NCBI GenBank assembly: GCA_030426875.1
Contig: JAUHXI010000104.1
Span: 1 to 5,635 of the forward strand
Direction: 5' to 3'
DNA: 5,635 bases
Source: a bacterium
Lineage (GTDB): Bacteria > Patescibacteriota > Gracilibacteria > UM-FILTER-43-11
Positions within the stretch are counted from its first letter, which is position 1, and each line of letters begins with the position of its first letter. Positions 1 through 4,372 of the stretch are shown one piece after another. The translations under genes were made by a program, and so were the position numbers. The notes beneath the pieces were generated by a model that was given only the letters and a program-made list of their open reading frames with translations, ran no database searches and was not told the origin of the DNA.

Positions 1-513
1 TAAGCCCGGCAAAATCATACTGCACATGGCGGCAATTCCACACAGAAATAAGTACCACAGCCCTATATTTTCTGCTGCTGGGTCTATTAAAGTCGTCACC
101 GAAATAGCGATCACTGCACCCAAAATAAAGCTGATGACCGTTCCCATACTCCATCTTTTAACCGTTCTTCCTACAAAATAAACCGAGGCTAGAATCAAGC
201 CAAAAAAGAAGGACCAGACATACACTGGCCGGGTCTCTAGTAGTGGTTCCAGTACGAATGCTAAGCCGTAAATTCCGAGTCCTGCTCCGCCAAATATCAA
301 AGTGACAAATAGAAGGTCGGTGTGTTTTGCGAATGCTCTGAATTTACCTGTAAAAAATAATTTAATCGCCGTCAGGTCAAAGGATTTAATGGCGTTGATG
401 AGTCGCTCAAAAATTCCAGTGATCAATGCAATGGTTCCGCCAGAAACACCGGGAACAATATTGGCTGCCCCAATGCCCACGCCTTTAAGAAAGGAGAGTA
501 GGTGTTTTTTCAT
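1..513 (-). CDS. DUF368 / PopT-type undecaprenyl-phosphate translocase, N-terminal part
   Basis: The minus strand is open for 171 codons from an ATG at 513 to the window edge, so the C-terminal part (the family is usually around 300 residues) is missing. The protein starts MKKHLLSFLKGVGIGAAN and carries the family's hallmark glycine-rich motif IVPGVSGGT at residues 19-27, followed by a GIFERLI segment. The visible part ends in MILPGL (166-171), which looks like the start of the second, repeated PG(V/L)SG motif. Several hydrophobic segments (about 66-90, 98-115, 122-143, 150-168) show a polytopic inner-membrane protein. DUF368 proteins (PopT) are known to return undecaprenyl phosphate, the carrier of cell-wall precursors, across the membrane; that role here is inferred from family membership. 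The ATG has no Shine-Dalgarno, only an A/T-rich leader. The frame is open further upstream, but the MKK start fits the family. It is divergent from the antiporter at 689. Confidence 0.88.
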   Translation of the reverse strand, partial: MKKHLLSFLKGVGIGAANIVPGVSGGTIALITGIFERLINAIKSFDLTAIKLFFTGKFRAFAKHTDLLFVTLIFGGAGLGIYGLAFVLEPLLETRPVYVWSFFFGLILASVYFVGRTVKRWSMGTVISFILGAVIAISVTTLIDPAAENIGLWYLFLCGIAAMCSMILPGL

Positions 514-575
514 TTTTAAAGGACTAGGTAATAAGTTAAAACATTCATTTACTGAAAAATGAGTCAACAATTTGC

Positions 576-584
576 ATCCTAGCA
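576..584 (-). promoter_or_regulatory. Possible extended -10 promoter of the DUF368 gene
   Basis: On the minus strand the sequence reads TGC followed by TAGGAT, matching the extended -10 pattern TGnTAnnaT, about 60 bases upstream of the DUF368 start codon. No convincing -35 hexamer sits 16-18 bases further upstream, so this is a weak call based on motif and position only. Confidence 0.28.
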
Positions 585-626
585 CAAACAGTCTAAATCA
601 TCACACCAAATAACAATTAATTGGCA

Positions 627-655
627 TTGCCGTGTGGTGTAGCGCCGCGTAAACT
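627..655 (+). promoter_or_regulatory. Possible sigma-70 promoter of the antiporter gene
   Basis: TTGCCG (627-632) and TAAACT (650-655) are separated by exactly 17 bases and lie 33 bases upstream of the antiporter ATG. Each hexamer has 4 of 6 consensus positions. The site lies in the 175-bp divergent intergenic region, where a promoter is needed. The call rests on motif and position only. Confidence 0.33.
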
Positions 656-688
656 AAAGCGTGTATCACCACCCAAAACAAAACAAAA

Positions 689-1687
689 ATGCACACCATC
701 ATTATTCTAATAGGAATACCGTTGATCAGTCATGCATTCACCCATGCAGCCAAATGGGTCAAGTTACCACAAGTTGTGGCCTTGATCATTGGAGGCTTAT
801 TTTTAGGCATGCCCTATTTTAAAGATTTAATGACCATGGCGGACATGAACTTAATCGTTCATTTGGGAGATGTGGGCTTATTGATGCTCATGTTTTTCGC
901 TGGTTTTGAAACCAACTCCCAACTCCTTTTGCTTGAACTCAAGGACGCTTCACTCATCGCTTTTTTTGGAATTTTATTTCCATTTATCATTGGTTTTCTA
1001 ACCATGTGGTTTCTGGGCTATGGCTTACTTGTGGCTTTTGTAATGGGTGTGTGTCTGAGTATTTCAGCCGAAGCCACTCAAGCAAAGGTTTTACTTGATC
1101 TGAATAAGTTGAAAACTAAAGTCGGTACGTTGTTGATGGAAGCAGGACTAATAGATGACATCTTAGGCTTGGGCTTGTTCATTTTCATCACATTCTTGTT
1201 GCAAGAGTCTTATCCGAAAGAGAATATTCTTTTGGCGGGAGTGATTTTAGCTTACTTGGTTGGGGTTTTGTTCCGGAAAAAGATTCATCACAAATCTCAC
1301 TCGCCTAAAAAAATCGAAAAGATTGCATCCACCTTAATCATTCCTTTCTTCTTTGTTTCAATGGGGCTAAGCTTTGATTACAAAACTTTGCTAGTGAGCC
1401 CTAAGTTGTTCATGCTTATTTTAGCAATTGCTATGGGAGGTAAATTTTTGGGCGTGTTTGTGGCCAAGATTTTCACGACACTCAGGTGGAAGCAGCTTCA
1501 TTTAATCGGATGGGCCATGAACAGCCGGGGAGCAATCGAATTAGCCCTAGCCATGATCGCTTTCCGAATTGGCATCATTCCTATAGAATTATATTCTAGT
1601 CTCGTCGTGATGGCCTTGATCACCACAATGAGCTTCCCCTTTGTCATTGGACACATGATTAAAAAGCAGCCGAAATTAATGAATTGA
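689..1687 (+). CDS. Compact CPA2-family cation:proton antiporter (Na_H_Exchanger domain)
   Basis: This 332-residue, very hydrophobic protein has about ten or eleven membrane segments and is predicted to exchange Na+ or K+ for protons across the inner membrane. Family landmarks appear in order: LPQVVALIIGGLFLG in the first helices (26-40), GLLMLMFFAGFET (63-75), the discontinuous-helix segment SISAEATQAKVL (124-135), the paired acidic residues D156-D157 in GLIDDILGL, FFVSMGLSFD (221-230), a lysine K252 in GGKFLG, and NSRGAIELALA (278-288) with R280 and E283. A DD pair plus the helix-10 lysine is typical of electrogenic members such as NapA. There is no C-terminal TrkA-N/RCK regulatory domain. 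The family usually has 380-400 residues for the membrane domain alone. The shortfall falls between D157 and K252, so two helices seem to be missing. It starts at the first ATG, preceded by an A/C-rich leader with no Shine-Dalgarno. The transported ion cannot be told from sequence. Confidence 0.87.
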   Translation: MHTIIILIGIPLISHAFTHAAKWVKLPQVVALIIGGLFLGMPYFKDLMTMADMNLIVHLGDVGLLMLMFFAGFETNSQLLLLELKDASLIAFFGILFPFIIGFLTMWFLGYGLLVAFVMGVCLSISAEATQAKVLLDLNKLKTKVGTLLMEAGLIDDILGLGLFIFITFLLQESYPKENILLAGVILAYLVGVLFRKKIHHKSHSPKKIEKIASTLIIPFFFVSMGLSFDYKTLLVSPKLFMLILAIAMGGKFLGVFVAKIFTTLRWKQLHLIGWAMNSRGAIELALAMIAFRIGIIPIELYSSLVVMALITTMSFPFVIGHMIKKQPKLMN

Positions 1688-1717
1688 ACAAATCACTTTT
1701 TTATTACAAATAAACTC

Positions 1718-1726
1718 TGTTATCAT
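1718..1726 (+). promoter_or_regulatory. Extended -10 promoter of murA
   Basis: TGTTATCAT fits the extended -10 consensus (TGn followed by TATCAT) and lies 53 bases upstream of the murA ATG. The -35 position is only T-rich (around 1698-1703), which is tolerable for an extended -10 promoter. Almost the same word, TGTTATTAT, sits upstream of pheS at 4342-4350, which supports both. Confidence 0.42.
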
Positions 1727-1779
1727 TAAAAAAGCCGAAATTGTTCAAGAAAAATTAGAATTTAAAATTTAGAATCAAT

Positions 1780-3027
1780 ATGCACACTCACCGCTTTCTT
1801 GTCACGGGGGGGCAAAAATTAAAAGGTATGGTCAAAGTAGGTGGTTCCAAAAATGCAGCCCTCCCCATTATTGCTGCCGCGCTTTTGACCGATGAAGAAG
1901 TGGTTTTGACCAATGTGCCAGACATTGCAGATGTTGCTGTTTTTTCTAAAATACTCCAAGCGGTCGGGGTTGAAACCCATTATGACGGGGATTGCTTTAA
2001 AATCTTGGCAAAAACGGTAAAAAACATTGAAGTGGAGCATGCTTTGGTGAGCAAGTTGCGAGGGTCCAGCTTACTGCTTTCACCTCTTTTAGTGCGTAAT
2101 AAAGAGGTTAGATTGGCTTTTCCGGGGGGGTGCGTGATTGGCAAGCGTCCGATTGATGCTCATTTGGATGCTTTTAAGGCGTTGGGTGCTCATGTGTTGG
2201 CCAGTGATGAGTTCCTTCATTTAAAAACGGATCAGCTTGTTGGTTGTGACTTTACGATGACTGAGGCGAGCGTGACAGGCACTGAGAATGCTATTATCGC
2301 CGCTGGTCAAACAACCATTCGTTTGGCGGCTTCGGAACCGCATGTTCAAGACCTTTGCCATTTTCTCAATGCCATGGGGGCTAAAATTTCGGGGATCGGC
2401 AATCACACCCTTCATATTGAGGGCGTGGACAAGCTGCATGGTGCGGAGCACCGGGTGACTTCCGATTATTTGGAGGCAGGAACGCTGGTCATTGCAGCAG
2501 CCATTACAGGTGGCGAAGTGACGGTTCAGGACATTCGCCCGCATCATTTGGATGTTTTTTGGCAGAAGCTCAGAGAAGTGGGGGTTCAATTTGAACTGGG
2601 TGACGATTATGTGACGGTCTTTCCTTCAAATCATTTGAAAGCCATTACGCTCAAAACCGCTATCTTCCCGAGCTTCCCCACGGACTTGCAAGCCCCATTT
2701 GCCACGCTTTTAACGAAGGCCGAGGGGACGAGTTCCATTTTTGAAACCTTATTTGAAGGTCGACTTCAGTATTTGCATGAATTGGAAAAAATGGGCCTTC
2801 AGCCCCGCACCCTCAGTCCTTATCGAGCGGAATTTGCAGGCCCTGTCCAACTTAAAGCCGCCACGGTGGCTAGTTGGGACTTACGGGCCGGTGCAGCCGT
2901 GGTGCTCGCAGCCTTGGCAGCCGAGGGGCAAAGTGAAATCACCGACATTTACTACATCGATCGAGGCTACGCAAAGTTTGAGGAAAAACTCAGATCGTTG
3001 GGGGCTAAGATTGAGCGGGTGGAGTGA
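1780..3027 (+). CDS. murA: UDP-N-acetylglucosamine 1-carboxyvinyltransferase (MurA)
   Basis: MurA transfers enolpyruvate from phosphoenolpyruvate to UDP-GlcNAc in the cytoplasm, the first committed step of peptidoglycan synthesis. The 415-residue protein has the usual length (E. coli MurA is 419) and the inside-out alpha/beta barrel pattern of the EPSP-synthase family. Active-site features are intact: GGSKNAALPI with K24-N25, LRGSSLLLSPLL with R94, the loop PGGCVIGKRPIDAH with the catalytic cysteine C118 and R123, FPTDLQAPF with D302, FEGRLQYLHEL (326-336) and DLRAGAAVVLAAL with R369. The cysteine, rather than aspartate, at 118 predicts sensitivity to fosfomycin. The start MHTHRFLVTGGQ is the expected N terminus and lacks a Shine-Dalgarno; the leader is TTTAAAATT-rich. 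Its base composition is visibly more GC-rich than the toxin-antitoxin region downstream. It is probably co-transcribed with the small gene at 3045. Confidence 0.97.
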   Translation: MHTHRFLVTGGQKLKGMVKVGGSKNAALPIIAAALLTDEEVVLTNVPDIADVAVFSKILQAVGVETHYDGDCFKILAKTVKNIEVEHALVSKLRGSSLLLSPLLVRNKEVRLAFPGGCVIGKRPIDAHLDAFKALGAHVLASDEFLHLKTDQLVGCDFTMTEASVTGTENAIIAAGQTTIRLAASEPHVQDLCHFLNAMGAKISGIGNHTLHIEGVDKLHGAEHRVTSDYLEAGTLVIAAAITGGEVTVQDIRPHHLDVFWQKLREVGVQFELGDDYVTVFPSNHLKAITLKTAIFPSFPTDLQAPFATLLTKAEGTSSIFETLFEGRLQYLHELEKMGLQPRTLSPYRAEFAGPVQLKAATVASWDLRAGAAVVLAALAAEGQSEITDIYYIDRGYAKFEEKLRSLGAKIERVE

Positions 3028-3044
3028 TTTAAAATTGAAATAAT

Positions 3045-3290
3045 ATGAAAAAATATGCCTATATCCTTGCATTTATTGCATTTACTGTAAGCCTTTTATG
3101 TTTATTTTTTATTTATCAAACGAATCAAAAATTGAAAGCACTGACATGTGATGCAATTGAAAGCGTTTATGCAGAAAGAGAATATACTTATCCAATTTTA
3201 AGAACTATTGGCCAGCCAGAAAATGAAGGCTTGGGAATTAAAAATCCCCTGACAACTCAGCTTGAATATAATGAATTGTGTTTTGACTAA
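3045..3290 (+). CDS. Small single-pass membrane protein, unknown function
   Basis: I do not recognise this 81-residue protein. It starts MKKYAYILAFIAFTVSLLC, two lysines followed by a hydrophobic helix over about residues 4-25. That fits an uncleaved signal anchor with the tail outside the cytoplasm; no lipobox or clear signal-peptidase site is evident. The roughly 55-residue tail is polar and acidic (ESVYAEREYTYPILRTIGQ, then ENEGLGIKNPL) and contains two cysteines (C35 and C79), which could pair if exported. The gene begins 17 bp after the murA stop in the same direction, and its leader (TTTAAAATT, then A-rich up to the ATG) resembles that of murA, so an operon with murA is likely. It ends 16 bp from the convergent toxin gene. 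Its status as a real gene rests on the coherent membrane-protein pattern and its tight spacing. Confidence 0.62.
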   Translation: MKKYAYILAFIAFTVSLLCLFFIYQTNQKLKALTCDAIESVYAEREYTYPILRTIGQPENEGLGIKNPLTTQLEYNELCFD

Positions 3291-3306
3291 CTTTTTTCAC
3301 TCATTT

Positions 3307-3579
3307 TTAATAAACCTCACCATGCGAGCCAATGTTGGTGAGGATGATTTTATTTTTTTGCCTCATGAAAGTGACGCGTAAGTTATAGGTGAGGGAAAAG
3401 GCATATAAATTACTTAATTCTCCTTTAAGTTTATGTATTTTTAATGATTGTGGTGGATACTCATTTTGGGTGAGTAAAATCATAGCACTTCTTAATAAAG
3501 CCTGGGTACTTGGTCTTTTTTTTGCAAGCTTTTTCATTCGCTGTTTAAAATAATGCGTTGCATCTATTGTTATCTTCAT
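3307..3579 (-). CDS. RelE/YafQ-like type II toxin (predicted mRNA endonuclease)
   Basis: This 90-residue basic protein has the RelE/ParE-superfamily layout: an N-terminal beta strand (MKITID), a helical lysine-rich stretch (FKQRMKKLAKK, 11-21), a second helix (25-38), then the signature HKLKGELSNLYAFSL (49-63), YNLRVTF (65-71) and the C-terminal IILTNIGSHGEVY (78-90). K50, R68 and H86 occupy positions where YafQ/RelE-type toxins carry basic or histidine catalytic residues, so the catalytic end looks intact. Members of this branch usually cleave mRNA, often on the ribosome, but ParE-like gyrase poisoning cannot be excluded from sequence alone. It starts 3 bases after the stop codon of the antitoxin gene, as expected for a translationally linked pair, and must share the antitoxin promoter. 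It converges on the small gene ending at 3290. Confidence 0.9.
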   Translation of the reverse strand: MKITIDATHYFKQRMKKLAKKRPSTQALLRSAMILLTQNEYPPQSLKIHKLKGELSNLYAFSLTYNLRVTFMRQKNKIILTNIGSHGEVY

Positions 3580-3582
3580 TTT

Positions 3583-3873
3583 TTAGTCTAATTCTAAGGC
3601 ATTCATAAAATCATCGACTTCATCAAAAGGTCCAATGCCTCCATTTTCCTCATAATCCTTCACTGACTCCAAAGTCTCTTGCACAAACATGTCATGTTTC
3701 AACTCTTTAATGGTTTCATGAAGTCGATTGAGTTCTTCTACTGAGACCACTGCAGCAGAGATTTTTGAGTGAACCAGTATGGGTACAACCTGTTCTTTCT
3801 CTACACGTTTGAGCAGAGCTTTAGGGTCTCGACGCATGTCAGTGACGGTGACGGGTTGAACAATGGCAGTCAT
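3583..3873 (-). CDS. Phd/YefM-family antitoxin
   Basis: This 96-residue protein has the Phd/YefM N-terminal DNA-binding and dimerisation pattern: VQPVTVTDMRRDPKALLKRV (5-24), then VVPILVHSKISAAVVSVEELNRL (29-51). It is followed by a charged helical linker and an acidic C-terminal tail (ESVKDYEENGG, then FDEVDDFMNALELD, 83-96) suited to wrapping the basic toxin. The frame stays open for 26 codons upstream, to an ATG at 3951. I choose the ATG at 3873 because the extra residues are low-complexity and are encoded by the promoter and operator, and because family members begin just before the V-x-V-T-D motif. It should neutralise the toxin encoded immediately downstream and repress the shared promoter by binding the repeats at 3885-3941. 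Confidence 0.9.
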   Translation of the reverse strand: MTAIVQPVTVTDMRRDPKALLKRVEKEQVVPILVHSKISAAVVSVEELNRLHETIKELKHDMFVQETLESVKDYEENGGIGPFDEVDDFMNALELD

Positions 3874-3884
3874 TTTGATTAATT

Positions 3885-3941
3885 TAATGTTACTATTTAT
3901 AGCATATATAATGTTATATTTAATGTCAAATTTAGTGTTAC
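3885..3941 (-). promoter_or_regulatory. Operator of the toxin-antitoxin operon: 8-bp repeats on a 12-bp grid
   Basis: Plus-strand copies of an 8-bp word occur at 3885-3892 (TAATGTTA), 3909-3916 (TAATGTTA), 3921-3928 (TAATGTCA) and 3933-3940 (TAGTGTTA). All starts differ by multiples of 12 bp; the grid position 3897 is degenerate. The word itself is a near-palindrome (TAA, TG, TTA). The first and last copies share a longer context, AATTTA(A/G)TGTTACT. The array covers the -35, the spacer and the region just downstream of the -10, which is where an autorepressing antitoxin or toxin-antitoxin complex would be expected to bind. Binding is inferred. Confidence 0.6.
3901..3929 (-). promoter_or_regulatory. 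Promoter of the toxin-antitoxin operon
   Basis: On the minus strand a perfect TTGACA (-35, at 3924-3929) is followed after 17 bases by TATGCT (-10, at 3901-3906), 27 bases upstream of the antitoxin ATG. An overlapping extended -10 (TGC then TATAAA, at 3896-3904) is an alternative. This is the best-matching promoter in the window. Confidence 0.65.
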
Positions 3942-3969
3942 TTTTATACAATTACCGGGAATTGGTTTA

Positions 3970-3977
3970 TTTTAATA
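3970..3977 (+). repeat. Left 8-bp target-site duplication
   Basis: TTTTAATA directly abuts the left terminal inverted repeat and is repeated exactly, in the same orientation, at 4294-4301 beyond the right terminal repeat. That is the footprint expected of transposition with an 8-bp staggered cut. Confidence 0.72.
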
Positions 3978-4001
3978 GGATCAGTAGATTTTTAGTTTGA
4001 A
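3978..4001 (+). repeat. Left terminal inverted repeat
   Basis: This 24-bp arm starts GGATCAGTAGATTT and ends TAGTTTGAA. It matches the reverse complement of 4270-4293 at 23 of 24 positions; the only difference is T here against C in the other arm, at base 15. Confidence 0.8.
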
Positions 4002-4013
4002 ATTTTCTTCACT

Positions 4014-4030
4014 TCAACCTCAACCTCAAC
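4014..4030 (+). repeat. Short tandem repeat (TCAACC, 2.8 units)
   Basis: TCAACC TCAACC TCAAC lies just inside the left arm of the mobile element. It is a minor simple repeat with no evident role. Confidence 0.5.
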
Positions 4031-4085
4031 TCCCACTGTAATGCCTTAGCCCTCCATGTCACCTCTTTTTTTGTTTGTTTTTTTC

Positions 4086-4119
4086 TTTGCTTCATTTTTG
4101 ACCGCAAAAACGAAGCAAA
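4086..4119. repeat. Strong internal hairpin of the mobile element
   Basis: Two 15-base arms (TTTGCTTCATTTTTG and CAAAAACGAAGCAAA) flank a 4-base loop, ACCG, and pair at 14 of 15 positions. Neither strand has the T-run after the stem that an intrinsic terminator needs: A and C follow on the plus strand, and A-rich sequence follows on the minus strand. It therefore looks like a structural part of the element rather than a terminator. Confidence 0.7.
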
Positions 4120-4125
4120 AACGGC

Positions 4126-4194
4126 TGGGGAGAACACGACGCGGAATCATTTTTATTTCCTTTATTCATTGTTTTACCCGCTCGTTTCTCCCCA
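4126..4194. repeat. Second internal hairpin of the mobile element
   Basis: TGGGGAGAA (4126-4134), ACGA (4136-4139) and GCGG (4141-4144) pair with TTCTCCCCA (4186-4194), TCGT (4182-4185) and CCGC (4178-4181). This gives a 17-bp stem with two bulged C residues on the left arm and a 33-base A/T-rich loop. The stem is notably GC-rich against its surroundings. Confidence 0.62.
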
Positions 4195-4269
4195 AACCCC
4201 TAGCCTTACCGGGAAATCAACACTTATTTATAGGGTTTTGAATGATTTTAGATTTTTTTATGGAATTTG

Positions 4270-4293
4270 TTCAAACTAGAAATCTACTGATCC
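4270..4293 (-). repeat. Right terminal inverted repeat
   Basis: This is the inverted counterpart of 3978-4001, matching at 23 of 24 positions. It ends CTACTGATCC and is followed directly by the right copy of the 8-bp direct repeat. Confidence 0.8.
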
Positions 4294-4301
4294 TTTTAAT
4301 A
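4294..4301 (+). repeat. Right 8-bp target-site duplication
   Basis: This is an exact second copy of TTTTAATA, directly after the right terminal inverted repeat. Joining the flanks through one copy gives the inferred empty site, placed between the toxin-antitoxin promoter and the pheS promoter. Confidence 0.72.
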
Positions 4302-4321
4302 GATAGCGGGATTAATTCTAC

Positions 4322-4350
4322 TTATCACCCTTGGCTTTATTTGTTATTAT
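4322..4350 (+). promoter_or_regulatory. Promoter of pheS (extended -10)
   Basis: TTATCA (-35-like, 4322-4327) is followed after 17 bases by TATTAT (4345-4350). The preceding TGT makes an extended -10 (TGTTATTAT), nearly identical to the one upstream of murA. Transcription would start about 16 bases before the pheS ATG, leaving a very short leader, so no leader-peptide or T-box control appears to fit. The mobile element ends only 20 bases upstream of the -35. Confidence 0.48.
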
Positions 4351-4372
4351 AAGCTCCGATTAACTTATCTTC

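Larger units (their letters stand above)
3978..4293. mobile_element. MITE-like non-autonomous transposable element, 316 bp
   Basis: The element begins GGATCAGTAGATTT and ends in its reverse complement. The terminal inverted repeats are 24 bp (3978-4001 and 4270-4293) with a single mismatch at the 15th base. Perfect 8-bp direct repeats TTTTAATA flank both ends. The inside has no credible gene: a 61-codon frame at 4056-4241 encodes low-complexity F/L-rich sequence with no family features. It holds T-rich stretches and two strong hairpins (4086-4119 and 4126-4194). The short length, intact ends, duplicated target and lack of transposase are the definition of a MITE, to be mobilised in trans by a transposase recognising the same ends. 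An 8-bp duplication occurs in several insertion-sequence families (for example IS1595, IS256, ISL3, IS6), and I cannot choose among them. An alternative is a decayed, internally deleted insertion sequence. Confidence 0.75.

Noticed and set aside
302..562. 86-codon plus-strand frame opposite the DUF368 gene
   Set aside because: It is antisense to a strongly recognisable membrane-protein coding region and shows no domain pattern of its own.
1684..1748. Inverted repeat TTGAACAA / TTGTTCAA between the antiporter gene and murA as a terminator or operator
   Set aside because: It has only 8-bp arms about 49 bases apart, no adjacent T-run after the second arm, and the putative murA promoter lies within the loop. 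It is too weak to call.
3291..3306. Bidirectional terminator between the convergent small gene and the toxin gene
   Set aside because: The 16-base gap is T-rich but has no stem-loop.
3874..3951. Upstream in-frame ATG that would extend the antitoxin by 26 residues
   Set aside because: The extra residues are encoded by the promoter and operator repeats and are N/I/K-rich. The family N terminus fits the ATG at 3873.
4086..4119. Hairpin as a Rho-independent terminator for pheS-side or toxin-antitoxin transcripts
   Set aside because: No T-run follows the stem on either strand, and no gene ends nearby, since the flanking genes both point away.
4056..4241. 61-codon open frame inside the mobile element
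   Set aside because: The product is low-complexity (F/L-rich, then basic) with no family pattern. The frame runs through both hairpins, and the T-rich DNA explains the composition. It is not a credible gene.
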